Shown here one piece after another: positions 43,613 to 56,300 of a DNA stretch of 64,000 nucleotides. The translations under genes were made by a program, and so were the position numbers. Position 1 is the stretch's first letter; each line of letters starts with the position of its first letter. The DNA is from Sanderia malayensis (Eukaryota > Cnidaria > Scyphozoa > Semaeostomeae > Pelagiidae), in NCBI GenBank assembly GCA_013076295.1, contig RQOL01000618.1, positions 4,278,001 to 4,342,000 of the forward strand, given 5' to 3'. The notes beneath the pieces were generated by a model. It was not told where the DNA came from, made no database searches, and saw only the letters and a program-made list of their open reading frames with translations.

Positions 43613-44958
43613 AGAACGAGCAGTAAATGGGAGACAGATGTAATCTGTTCTGTTTCATCTGTTCTGAAACAACGATTTTTTTGTTGGTTTCCATCCCGTC
43701 TTTGAAAGAATAGCTGCCCCAGTTGGAAATAATGTCGGCCTTTTTTGTTATTGTAGCGGCTGTATTGTGTATAATAATCATTTTAATATTGTACAATCCC
43801 TCCCGATACAAAAAACCAGTAGATACATTGCTGGTTATAAAAACCTGTGCACAACGATGACGAAGTTACGGGACCGAATCTTCTTTATCAACCCGGGAAA
43901 TTCGTTATATAAAACAGTTTATTGCACCAAGATTTCATTGATTGCGTTGAGAGGACAGGGCAATCTCTTACTTTACAAAACCTAAATAATAACTAGCCGT
44001 TGGTCTAATAGGTTGGGATAATAACTTACAGTCATTTATCATTTATCAGTGCAGAGAGGGTCCTATCATAGTATATATGAAAGTTAGATTTATAAAGGTT
44101 TTGCGTTATCCAGGCGTGAAACATAATTCTAGAATGTCAAAATAAAAGATAGAGATAGGTCATTGATTCAATGATATTTTATTTTACGTTTGATTACTGC
44201 TTAATATTGAAGGCGTTGATTCGTAAAATGTAAAGCAAATTTACTTTTAGGGTTTGAACAATTAATCAATTGATCGTTAACATTTATGTTTTGATATTAT
44301 TTTAACAATTTATATCTGAAACAAATAGTCTGTAATTGTTTTAAAAACTTTACACACGCCAAGCAAAGAATTCATTACAAACAGAAATTGATTTATGCAA
44401 AAAGTTAATGTTTAATTGTTAAATTATCTATCAGTGTTTATAATTTGCATGTCGTTTAAGAGTAGCTTAAGTACACAAAAAACGTTTTAGTAGAAAATAG
44501 CTAAATACGAAGTTGATCAGCATTTCATAATAGTTTAAAGAATTGCAAAGGCTATTTTTAAAAAATACCTTCCTTGGAAAAAGATTGGAATCTCTATTTC
44601 AAATTAATTGGGCGGTTGATAATTGATATTGATTATTATATTGTTCTTATTGGTAATCAATCAGAATTTAATTGAAATTTTAGTGGGATTGTTAGCAGAA
44701 TTTTAATCATTGTTAATTATATAACTCTTATAATATATCAGGGTTATATAACTCTTTGCAGTTGTTGCATTTTTACTTGAAATTTTTAGAATTGAAACGT
44801 AACACAAATCGCGAATTGTGGTTATTGTTTACTCTCTGTTGTATATTAATATTAAATGTTTAATTAACTCGACTGGGGCTACACACAGAACACGGGGGTA
44901 TGCAATGGTTTCAATGAGTTCCCTGTATAATAAAACATTATTTTCTTCCCTTTAACAG
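43613..44958. other. Intergenic, AT-rich, no supported gene
   Basis: Very AT-rich. Frames at 43572-43985 have no motif or splice support. It could hold the missing upstream exons of the exon at 44959, but none is convincing. Confidence 0.4.
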
Positions 44959-45092
44959 GTGATTTATACTTGGATTATTCCACTGACGATTTGTTGAAGG
45001 GATTTGAGAGTTTCGAATCTGAAATGGATGTGCTATCTGATATGTATGAATTGATTGAGTGTTCCGCACAGCACATCGGGACAGAGTGCTGA
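44959..45092 (+). CDS. Possible orphan terminal exon
   Basis: It follows a good acceptor (CCCTTTAACAG). The frame (phase 1) gives 44 acidic codons: G-D-L-Y-L-D-Y-S-T-D-D-L-L-K-G-F-E-S-F-E and onward, ending in TGA. The composition looks coding, but no partner exon upstream on the plus strand could be found. It may instead be chance sequence in the 3' flank of the minus-strand dystrophin gene. Confidence 0.25.
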
Positions 45093-45176
45093 TCGTGACC
45101 TCGCCAAGGAGCTAGCCTCTTAGCCAACCCCTAAAGTAGTATAAAGACGAAACGAGTGCCAAACGATGAATGAAAC

Positions 45177-48100
45177 TCATTGACGATTGAGTTTCACTTT
45201 ATACGCATTGCGTAAACGAATTTCGTCACTTACTTGTTGTAGAAGAAGACGTAACTTTTGCATCTGCAGCTCTAATTGCCGATTATGTTCTTCCAACATT
45301 CCTTGCCTCTCTTCCATTCGCCTCTTTTCGAGCCTCAGTCTAGTATTGTTCTGGATTAATCCGGATTTCTCAGATTCCCGACTTTCATTGTCACCTCTTA
45401 TGGTTTCAATTTCGTTCTTCAATTGCCTGACACGACAATGCAATGCATTCTCAAAAACTGTACTACATCACACATACAATACACAACACTTTAGCACAAT
45501 TAAATTGTTCTGCAATAACAATAGAAATAATAATAATGAATAGCAATTACAATTTTACCTGTTATCATTCTCTAATGCAGTGAGCAATCTCTCCATTTCT
45601 CTTTTCTGGTCTTTACTTAGAGGCGAGGCTATCAGTTTTGCTTCACCATCAAGCGTATTCTGATAAACAAAACGAAACACAAGTATAAATAGGCATTTAT
45701 ATAGCTGTGTACAGCTGAACCTCGCTAACAAAAGCAACAATAACATCTTACCTCTCTTTGCAATGAAGAGTACTCGTTGTTATCATGATCAACACTACAA
45801 AAAAATTTACATTTTCTGGTTTTTATGAAACTAAGTTTTAATGCTTTTTAATGAAATATAACATTCTGAATCTCTACTCGAAACTAGTCCCAAGCCCCTC
45901 CACTAATCTGAAGCCCCGTTACACGGTAGTGGACAAGGTTTTAGCCGCTTAAACGTTTGTAGGGGTCCGTTTAAAAGTCAAATATTTGCACTGATAAGCC
46001 TCGTGTTTACACGATGGTTGTTAACAGAAAGTAGTTCTCGAGTGCAAAAAATTGCAACAATTTCAAACTGCTTTGCTTTCAAAGCGTTTTCCACCTCTTA
46101 TCAATCCAGATAAATGTTTGCCCAAATGGAAGCGTTTACACGGATCTTGTCCCAAATACTTGTCCCATCACGTTCTCGACCTCTATCTAACAGGGCAAGA
46201 TTTTGTACGGCTATCAGGCCAAGTGTTTGAACGCACAGGCTTGTCGCGTGTAAATGCACCTCCTATCGGTGCAAACTTGTCCGGTGCAGTGTAAACGAGA
46301 CCTTACAAAAACTAAAAACATCCAACATTCCTAGATCATCGAGGATAGATGTCTTCAGTAATAATAAATTTCAAAATATGAAAGAGGACTTTCTATTACC
46401 TTGATGCTGGCAGTGAATCTTGGCTCTTAGATCTGAAATAATACAAAATTTTATCTCAATTTCATACTTAATACACATAAAATTCCGGTAAATAATTATC
46501 AAAGCTTTGTACCGGGGGTCTTATACTTCTGCTGAGATTCAATAAACCTAATGTTCGCACCGTACGTCCAAATCAGACAACACGTCATGATGACGTTACT
46601 AACTTAATAGCGATATATGACCATTAAATTCCATAACGCATAACAAAATGATTAATAAAATAATAATCGAATCACCTGCTAAGCGGTTGCTGGTTTGGAT
46701 CCCAGGAGTTTAAGCCACCATCTTGGCTGTAAAGAAAGAATATCTGATTAACACAAGAATATTTTATTATAGATAAACAGTAACTAGTTTTATTATTTCT
46801 TACGCGTCAGAAGATTTGTTGTTTTGAATTCCTGCATCATTGGCATCTTCTCCATATTCACTAGCTGCTTGGTAATTTGATGGCTCAGAATACACATCAT
46901 CTTCGTAATCACGATTACTCGATTTCACGGATTGCTGATCTGGCTGAATCTCAGTGAATCTCTTTTTCGATTCCTTGCGTTTCTTTCTCGACAATGCTTT
47001 CAACACTTTGTTCTTAAACATCTTCTGCACGTCTTTTATATCACTACCTCGAGAGCTCTATCAGTAAAAAGAACTTTCAATTAAAAACGAAATTGTGGAT
47101 AATTAAAACTAATAATAATAATGAACAAATGATTGAATATGAAGATACTTTACTCTTGATAAAGTTTATTTTGTATAAATAATGGCTACCTGACATAAAA
47201 AGCGACGACTAACTAACATAAAAAAGTATAAGGAACAGTCATGTAACACAGAAGTATATAAAGGACAATTGAATAACATAAAAATGTATAAGGAATAGCA
47301 AACCAACCGTGAGACAATATTCTTGTATTGGATGATTAAATTTATGTGTCTTTGTTACTCTTCCAGTCCAAAAACACTCCTGAAAAGGAAAAACAACGAA
47401 TTATTCTATCAGTCTTTCGCAACCATACGTGCATACTATTTACTAGTGCCAATTTTATTATCTAAAAATATCTAAAATTAAAGAAAATCTAACCTGACAC
47501 AGATCGAAATTGAAGCACTGAAGACACTTGTACCTGAAAGAAGAAAATGAAGCTACATATAAGAAATTGGACTAAATAGATTATGAATAAACATTCATGC
47601 GATATTTATATGAACACAATGAAAACTGTTGAGAATATGCTAATTTAAGCGTTTAAACCGACAAATTGCAATAATAGGCGATTCTGTGGCAAGAGGATGA
47701 ATGGTGAGCTTGAGCGCTTATCACAAAAGCAATTCAAGTAGAAACAGGTCTGTCTATTATTAAATTATTTTATTATTCATTGTTTGATTAATTGGTTATT
47801 CTAATTCAAGACACTATGCATTGGAAAAATGACGTTATTCAAGACTGCTGAAAAAAATAAAGATTCAGATAACTTCAAATTAAACGGCATTTGATTATGG
47901 TGTGGGATTTAGTGTTGAGGAGTTTGCTCTGAGTTTGCAAAATGAGACGTGTACATTACACGTGAGCGTAATGTACACGCATGCATGCACGTTACATGTG
48001 CACGCAAAGCAATCGTGAAAAGCAACGCACCTGAATCCAATAACAGGGAATAATTTGCAAATATTGCACTTCGCTTCATGTTTGGCTACAAGAGAAAAGA

Positions 48101-50521
48101 AATCATCAAATACCATCTTTGCAGAAAGCCTTGGGATGTAGTTAAGAACGATACTTATTCTACAATGCAATAAAATATTCTACAATTCAAAAATGGATCA
48201 AAGAAACTATGATTGAAAGGCATAATTTCATAAAAAGATTACTTACTAGTTTCTGAAGCTGCCAATCGATATAGTGTAGGAATCCAAACCAATGGTTGGG
48301 GTTCTGCAAGCATCCAGTTGACAAAGTCACTACCCATAGCTTCATATGCATCAATTGCCTGAAAGGAAAGAGCTCACTGCATCCATCACAAAACATTTTA
48401 ACATCGCACTGAAGAAGCCAGGACAATACGTCACAACCAAAACAGTGAGACTGTAAAATAAATAGAAACATTAATGGAAAAAACAAAGTGTAATTTTAGA
48501 AGCTATGTTGTATAGGCTGATAGACACTACAATGAACTATCCACAGAGTTTTCGAGCTTTCAACTTAAAAAATTCCCATGATACATCATTGCAAATAGTT
48601 TCAAAGTAATCATAATATCTAAATAGCAGAAATAGACTCCTTGTGAGTGACTAGATATACCTGATCAAAAAAGTTCTCTATTGCCGGCTCAATACTCGAC
48701 CTTCCAAAGTAGAATTCTTCACCAAGGTATTTTGGAATCTACAAAAATAGGAATTGTATTTTACTGAAATGAAATTAGATTTTCTCACAAGTCTTCAAAT
48801 CACAAGTATTCCATATTTACCTTTAAACATGACTGAAGGAAAAAACCAAGTATTTCTCTATTCATGCAGCCTAACTCATTTTGCATTTGAGAGAAAATAT
48901 CTGGAAAAAAATTACATCAACATGGTGAGGATAAAATCTAGCTTGTGCTTTTTTATGGTTTTTTTCATGCAAGATTTTCAATATGAAAAAGGGAGGGAGT
49001 GAAAAATGTTCCTTTAATGTACCTAAATAGAACTGCAGTGAAGAACATAAACTTACAATAATACTTTTGCCTTTGTGATCCATTGCATACAATTATCAAT
49101 GATATCTTCACAGACAAAAGTCTCAGTATGCCTTTTCTAGATCTGAGAGAAGCAAAAGTGTTGTTACTGATACAAGATACCATTCAAAATTAGAGAGAGA
49201 GACAAGCAAAAACAAAACCATGTGTGGGTAATTTTCCAGTGACAGCAGTAACATTGTTAAACGAGTGAAAAAACTGGCTTCATAGTTGGAAGAAACAAAT
49301 TTCAACTGATACTGACCTGTCATGAATGTTAAGAATCCAATTCAGTAAAAGTTCTGCAGCAAGAAGAGGATCCTTTGTGAAATTGCTACTTTTCTTTGCT
49401 TGGTGAAGACACAGTTGCCGCAGGGTTTGTTCCAACCTCTTTGGTGTTATCGTTTCTTTTGGAGATGAAGACTTGTCCAAGTTTTGCATTTCAAAAAATT
49501 CAATCAACGTTGATATCTCAAGGCTACAACCTACAAATGAAAATAGAAACTACAATATGAGACAAAAGTCCCTGGGCACCTGAAAATTTCATTGGATAAA
49601 GCTATGTTTCTGCACACTTTGTTCCCTGTGAGCAGAATGTGACCCCCACTCTCCCCCCTAATCAATGTTGTCTTGTGCACCAATCTTTTCTCATCACTGG
49701 TCCAAAAGAATTTCGGCGATATTAAATACAACCGACTCTAGAGACAACATTGTTTTGGGGGAGGGGGATGAAGTAAGCGTGAAAAATTGCAAAAAATCTA
49801 GGTGTCCCATAACTTTTGTCCCCTATTGTAGCTTTCAAAATCATGTTAAGAAAATGCTCACCAACAATGCCAAATTAGTGGACAAGAGTTTGATTATGAA
49901 GTAAGCAGTCTATAGCAATAGCCTACACAAGAATAAATGCATACTTAATGTGAATTTGAATAAACCTACTGCATATTGCTTTCTGGATGGCTCTTAACTT
50001 TGAAGCAGTCCTATAGGCAGCATATTTGATTTTATTGAATGTACCTACAAAGATCAATGAAAAAGAATGAAACATGTGGAAGATTATACAGTGGGGTTTC
50101 CATGTAATGGATACCCATGAGATCAAAGACACAGGGATCCGTATCTCTTGAAGAGAAGTTGTTTTCACAAAGAGATGAAAAATTTTGAAAAAATAGGGAC
50201 AAATATATTGTCCGTTGCTTAAAAATGTCTGTTGTGTAGAGGTCTCTCTGTATTTAGATCTCTAGATTACATGACTTCTTTTGAAAAAGCAAGCAGTTCT
50301 TACCGAGGCTCTTTTCAAGATTGTTAATCAAAGGGTGGTTCCATGATGTTTGCTGTGTTACATGGCTAGAACAAACCAATAAAACATTTCAATACTATGC
50401 AAACAGTTTCCTCTATTAACACTTCCCACTCTTATGAATATCTTGCATGAATAGCATACTTCATGTAGTAAGGAATTCCATTGGCATTTTCAGATCTTTC
50501 CCAATGTTCACTGGGATCCAT
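45177..50521 (-). CDS. Compact dystrophin-family protein starting at the WW domain, 17 coding exons
   Basis: Exons: 50521-50460, 50365-50304, 50044-49970, 49530-49317, 49142-49057, 48900-48821, 48738-48661, 48358-48247, 48085-48031, 47533-47494, 47379-47308, 47057-46804, 46726-46676, 46432-46400, 45794-45752, 45659-45559, 45462-45177. All phases agree, giving 567 aa, near Dp71 size. Domains: WW (WERSENANGIPYYM, then H-V-T-Q-Q-T-S-W-N-H-P), an EF-hand-like region (KIKYAAYRTASKLRAIQKA, then AAELLLNWILNIHD and S-S-I-E-P-A), a ZZ zinc finger (K-C-N-I-C to EYC, with CFNFDLCQECFWTGRV) and C-terminal coiled coils. In animals this module binds dystroglycan and dystrobrevin/syntrophin at the membrane. 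A stop codon (TGA) lies in frame just before the ATG, so no spectrin rod is attached in this transcript. A GTAAGT donor at 45233 offers an alternative C-terminus. Confidence 0.88.
47949..48005 (+). repeat. Alternating purine-pyrimidine tract with hairpin in dystrophin intron
   Basis: GTGTACATTAC, 8-nt loop, GTAATGTACAC, then GCATGCATGCACGTTACATG. The alternating purine-pyrimidine pattern can adopt Z-DNA or a cruciform. It lies 26 nt from a splice donor (48031) on the minus strand. Confidence 0.5.
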
Positions 50522-51336
50522 ATTGCTTCACTCTGATAAGTTGCTGAAAGAAATCAAATTAAAGTAGGGATTTAAATATTGCATTGAATACCACTTAATT
50601 AATAACGCCTAATTAATTGCTGCAATGGGGCCTGGGGAGCTATGCTATGCCCTAATTGAAAATTCTGAACAGCTTGTATCTGTCTGGCTACAGTTATGAT
50701 CTATTTTGATGTTTGTTTAATCCAAATCCACAAAATTGCAAGGGGGACACCTCATTTCTGATACAAAACAGAAGGGGCCCCTTTGTTCCCTTCCTCTTTA
50801 AAAACCTTTCCCACAACAGATATCTGTTTGAGAAGCAATTTGTAATTAAAGCTGAGGCTTAAAGTGAAAATGCTAAATTTTAGCAATTAAACGTGATTTA
50901 CTTATTAGTTTTCTCTGTTCATATTTGCTTTATTCTGTTGGGTTCGAATTTGGCCATGGGTTTGTACATACAGATAGTCTTGGGTGGGCGTTGCTAACTT
51001 TATTGTTTCGGGTGTTAATTTTCGCACCTGATGAGCAAAAAAATTTCCTTATGCGACTGTCCAACAATAATGAATTCAACTCAAAACGATAATAACAACA
51101 AACAAAGCGCGGGTCTTTCAAACTGCCATTTGGTATGGCCTAAGTTTGTTTTCTGCACCTTGCATACCTACTCATCATGAGTAGGCATGAAGCAAATAAA
51201 ATACGTACCTTTTATAATACTACTTCTGACTTCCTTCATATCAAGGCATCGTGATTAAAAATAATAAAGTTTTCTTTCCAAATATCTTTTTAATCATCAC
51301 ATTTCGCTCAAGCAACTTGAACTTCGTTGCGTGCAC
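50522..51336 (-). other. 5' flank of the dystrophin-family gene
   Basis: The first coding exon begins with an acceptor (TTTCAG at 50547-50542 region), so a non-coding 5' exon should lie here. A GTACGT donor on the minus strand near 51205 is a candidate. No other gene is seen. Confidence 0.4.
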
Positions 51337-51933
51337 CGATAGTCCGGTAGCTGAAAGGGGGGTAGTACCACCAGACGAGGTAATTTATGAGACCAAGTGA
51401 TTTTGGTCAATTTTGGGGCGCAGAATTCGAATTTCGATGTTCTTTTTATGGGGGAGGGGCCGTTTCGGAGATATGGGGGCAAATGCCCCCAAATTCAACA
51501 AAAGCATGTTATAGGTAAAACTGTGACTATACCTCTTAAATGTTTGGTTTCTGATTGTAAGGCATTGATTATGGCCTGATCAAGCTTATTCGAGGTTTTT
51601 TAGGTTTCAGGCCAGGGTATAGAAATTCTGGGGTAACCGTGCCCCCAAATGGGGGCAACAAGGTAATTTGATCAAAAAGTAATAAAAAACATCTCTTCCT
51701 ATGAATTTGAGGGCGTAGAATCTGAATTTCGATGTTATTTTGACAAGAAAGGAGCCATTTTGGAGATATAGGGGTAAATGCCCCCAGAACAGGGGGTTAA
51801 GTGTGCTATTCTCATTTATATTTTTGATGACGTCACACTATTGAACTCTATACCGGGCTTTATTTTGGCAACTTATTGAATTGAACTATGATAGAACTCA
51901 GTAATTACCTGAGTTTTCATGCAAGAATATAAT

Positions 51934-52500
51934 TTAGTCATCGTCGCTGTCACTATCACTGCTCTCTTCATTTGAACTCAGCATATCGTTTAAGACTTCC
52001 TCTTCCATATCATCACCATTACGATCTTCTATCAGGAGCTCAGCTATCTCCTCTGGATACGCTTCCACTGTCCAATTTATTGTCATGTTTGGTAGCCAAC
52101 CATGATTGCATGGATCATCCAACACTAGAATAGGATTTGATGCATTTCGCCACATCCTTGCCACAAAACTTGCTCGCTTGCAATGTAACTCCAGGCTGGT
52201 CTGGCATGGTGGAAGGAGAGACATATCGATGACCTTTCCATCCTTTTCCAATCTCTGCCAAAATATATATTTCCTTGCCTCGTTCACTGAATGCTGCCGC
52301 CTTCTTCCAAAAATTGCACACACAAAATGTTCCAATCCAGCCAGTTGGTCGAGAGTAATATGTTGACCGTTTCCTAAAGAAGCGACTAAGTCAATAAATA
52401 CTGAATTCTCTTTGACGTGCTTCCAACAAAGTTGCTTCCCTTTGCACAGAATGCTCGAAACATAGTCGTTGCCCGTGAGGGAGTGCAGCCCAAGCAGTCT
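51934..52500 (-). pseudogene. C-terminal transposon-protein fragment, left arm of copy 2
   Basis: The same coding block as at 24824-25525 (LLGLHSLTGNDYVSS, HFVCAIFGRRRQHS, acidic D/E/S tail) with scattered substitutions. The frame runs past the palindrome centre into unrelated sequence and has no ATG. Confidence 0.7.
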
Positions 52501-52649
52501 AAAACCTTGCGGTATTTTCCTGTTCCATTGTCGATCAGTATATGTGCGTCGAATTCTCCTGCTACTAAAATCACAGGTATATCGATATCGCCTGAGCTGG
52601 AACGGACCACGCAAACAGTACCCTCGCCGTTTTCTCTCTTTTAGACGTC

Positions 52650-53249
52650 AGTGCATGCACACTGTCACAAAAACAAAAGAGAGCACTGCTTGGGCTGCAC
52701 TCCTTCACGGGCAACGACTATGTTTCGAGCATTCTGCGCAAAGGGAAGCAACTTTGTTGGAAGCACGTCAAAGAGAATTCAGTATTTATTGACTTAGTCG
52801 CTTCTTTAGGAAACGGTCAACATATTACTCTCGACCAACTGGCTGGATTGGAACATTTTGTGTGTGCAATTTTTGGAAGAAGGCAGCAGCATTCAGTGAA
52901 CGATGCAAGGAAAGAAATATTTTGGCAGAGATTGGAAAAGGATGGAAAGGTCATCGATATGTCTCTCCTTCCACCATGCCAGACCAGCCTGGAGTTACAT
53001 TGCAAGCGAGCAAGTTTTGTGGCAAGGATGTGGCGAAATGCATCAAATCCTATTCTAGTGTTGGATGATCCATGCAATCATGGTTGGCTACCAAACATGA
53101 CAATAAATTGGACAGTGGAAGCGTATCCAGAGGAGATAGCTGAGCTCCTGATAGAAGATCGTAATGGTGATGATATGGAAGAGGAAGTCTTAAACGATAT
53201 GCTGAGTTCAAATGAAGAGAGCAGTGATAGTGACAGCGATGATGACTAA
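52650..53249 (+). pseudogene. Mirror coding fragment, right arm of copy 2
   Basis: The plus-strand mirror of the same fragment. It is in two frames because of an indel near 52790-52850; the second frame, 52848-53249, is intact to the acidic tail and stop. Confidence 0.7.
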
Positions 53250-53368
53250 ATTATATTCTTGCATGAAAACTCAGGTAATTACTGAGTTCTATCATAGTTC
53301 AATTCAATAAGTTGCCAAAATAAAGCCCGGTATAGAGTTCAATAGTGTGACGTCATCAAAAATATAAA

Positions 53369-56300
53369 TAGACAGGTCCATGCCAGGAAATATCTTATCC
53401 ATTTTCCTGTCAAGGTTTTAGAGGTAGATTACGGTTTCTGGTCGCTTTTAGATCAAATTTAATTTTGGGGCCACCTAAATTTTTCCTTCACTTTCATAAT
53501 GGCAGCAAAAACGAAATTGATGACGTCACAATACAATTTTTTTTGGAAAATCAAAATTTTTCAAGTCTGATTAGTTCACTGAAAAGAGCATTAAAATCTG
53601 AATAAAATGGGTATAGGAACTTAGTATCTCCTAGTTATGGTAAAAGATATAAGCCTTTGAGTAGAAATGAAAAAATGTAATAAAAAGTTTATTCAATTTT
53701 AACCAGTTGGAGCAACCCAGCTTTCTATTACTAATGATCTATTGCCCTTTCATCAGAAAATCACTTTGTTATTTCTACACAGCTGTGCAAATAATGCGAG
53801 ACTTCCGTTTCTCAGAAATCTTCAACAATTTCTTTGCTCAACTCAGGAGGAAGGAAATTTAGATCAAGAGAAAATTTCGTTAGTATTAACTCACCACAGA
53901 AGCGATTTCAAACTTTTTGGAAAATTATTGATCATTCTTTTCAATTTGAATGGATTCAGAGTTGCTCTGACATGAGAAAAATAAAGGTAAACTTGAAATG
54001 CGCCTAATATGCTTTTTTAGAATATTATTCCGTTGTTGGCTTGTGTTTTCAAATTTGTTTCAGCGGCTGCTACGCTTTACTTCAAATATTTTCAAAACTC
54101 AACTTGTTTTTTAGAATGACGACGAGCAAAGCATTTCTCGATGTGGGACTTGCAGAGAGAGACAAATGCATTCTTTGTAATTCGATTACTGATGATCGAT
54201 ATGTAAAAATCAAGAATGATGGTTTAACAACTTTAAATCAACTTGCTGATCGATGGCAAGCCTTGGATGATAGGCTCTGCACGGAATACCCGTATGATGA
54301 ATTTAAACAGGCCAAAAATCGCATACCGTCCGAAATAGGAACAGAGGATGTGGTTGCACATAGTACATGTAGAGTCACATTCAGAACTCGAATCAAGAGG
54401 AAAGAAGAACAAAATGAGAAATTAGAGCCCCTGCCAGTCGCAGATTGTGATGTAGATGAAGCTACTTCTACGAACCCGAATCTCAAAATAAGCAGAGAGA
54501 AGGGCAGACCTAAATTGCTGTGCTTTGTATGCAATGAGGAAACAAATTACGACAAAAGACAATACAACAAAGGAGGACTTGGTAGATGTAGTGAAATTCT
54601 TTCCGCAAACAAATTGCAGTCGCAAATGAGAGCCAAATTATTGCAAGAAAATGACAAATTCTATGAGGCTGCAAAGCGCTTAAATATCATTCTTAGTGGC
54701 GCAGTTTGCGATATCTTTGCAGCAGATATATACTATCATAAAAAATGCTATGCAAATTTTGTTTACAGCTATGAAATCAAACCTTCTGAAGAAGAAAAGA
54801 AGATCATCGAGGAAGAAATAACGAACCATTTCCTGCGAAAATTCAAACTTAGAGCAATAGAAGCAAAAGAGGCATTTTTAATCACAGAACTTTTGAAAGA
54901 TGTAGGAGAAATCAGTGAAGAATATGGATTGAAAGAGGCACCGATAACTTTGAAACATACTTACCAGGTGAAAGCAAAATTGATAGAACAATTTGGAGAC
55001 AGAATTGAATTCGGTAAGGTGGGAAGAAGTGACGTTGTATATCCTAGTGGTGCGAACCCACTTCAATATTCATTAGCAACACTCCATGGACATGGACTTA
55101 GGGAAGATGACTTAGTGAAGGCCTTTGCGAAATTAGTAAACCGAAAATTGTCAGGAAAGAAAAGACAACCCTGGCCTCCTGATCCTAAAGAGCTTCTCTC
55201 GTCGCTTGATAACTCTGGCCCACTTCGATGCCTCTACAATGTCATATCATGGTCGATAAATCCAAAGAGAGAGAAAAATGAGCTTGGGTATGCAAAAACT
55301 GCCAGCGAGTCCCAAGCGGAGAAAATAGCAGCAATAGCTGAATGCTGGGAAAGATTAATAACAAACGAGCGAACACCAACTGCCACGGCGTTGAGTTTGA
55401 CTCTCCACAGAGTAACTGGAAGCAAAGAAGCAACCAAGCTTTTGCATCACTGTGGGATGGGGATCTCGTACACAGATGTGCGCTTGCTGACAAACAAATG
55501 GGCACAAGCAATATCAATGGATCACAAAAAGATGCTGCCTCCTGGTTTTACCACAGAAAGAAGTGTTCATATCACATTTGATAACTCGGATGGAAAACAG
55601 CAAACTATTACAGGTGATCATACAACTCATCACACCACTGGCACTGTTTTCCAAATGAGGCAGCCAAAAGAGACACAGGTAGTGATAGATAACGAAAAAC
55701 AACCTATACTCACAGATGAAGGAGAAGATGAATTCAATTATGGGCACTATAAGATACCAAAGAAAAGAGCTTCGCCTCCATCTTTCCCAGAATTTGAAGA
55801 TATCTATTCAAACACAGATCATTTAAAGAAGTCTCTTCATAAAGACATTGCTTGGGTGGTTGTAGGAGCTGTTGGCGACGGTTGCATTAAACAAATCTAT
55901 CCAGGTATGGATGGAAACGATATGGCTCCAGTCGGCTCATGGACGGCCTTTAATATAGATACAACAGGTGTGGAAACAACAAAGTGCAAGCTAGAGTATT
56001 TACCAGTGGTTCCGTTCCCTCCAACAGACAATATCATTAAATGGTACATGGATATGATTATGCAGATGGCAGACGACTTGCAAATAGAACACATTTTCGC
56101 ACATGCAGATGAAGCTATTTACAGCAAAATGTTAATGATAAGTTGGCTGCATAAAGGGGAGTATGACAAAATTGTACCCTTAATTGGTGGCTTCCATACC
56201 GTGATGGTATGTTTAAAAATTATGTATAAAAAGTACGGCTGTCTCGGTTTGAAAGATTGGTGGATAGACGCAAATGCAATCGCTGAAGGATCTGCTACTC

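Noticed and set aside
45920..46310. Possible MITE in dystrophin intron (repeated TGTCC and TGTAAACG motifs)
   Set aside because: Ends (CCGTTACACGG and GTGTAAACGAGACC) mirror only weakly; cannot define an element.
48378..48450. Extra cassette exon in the dystrophin-family gene
   Set aside because: It has plausible splice sites but is 73 nt, which would break the frame between exons at 48738-48661 and 48358-48247; homology also joins these directly.
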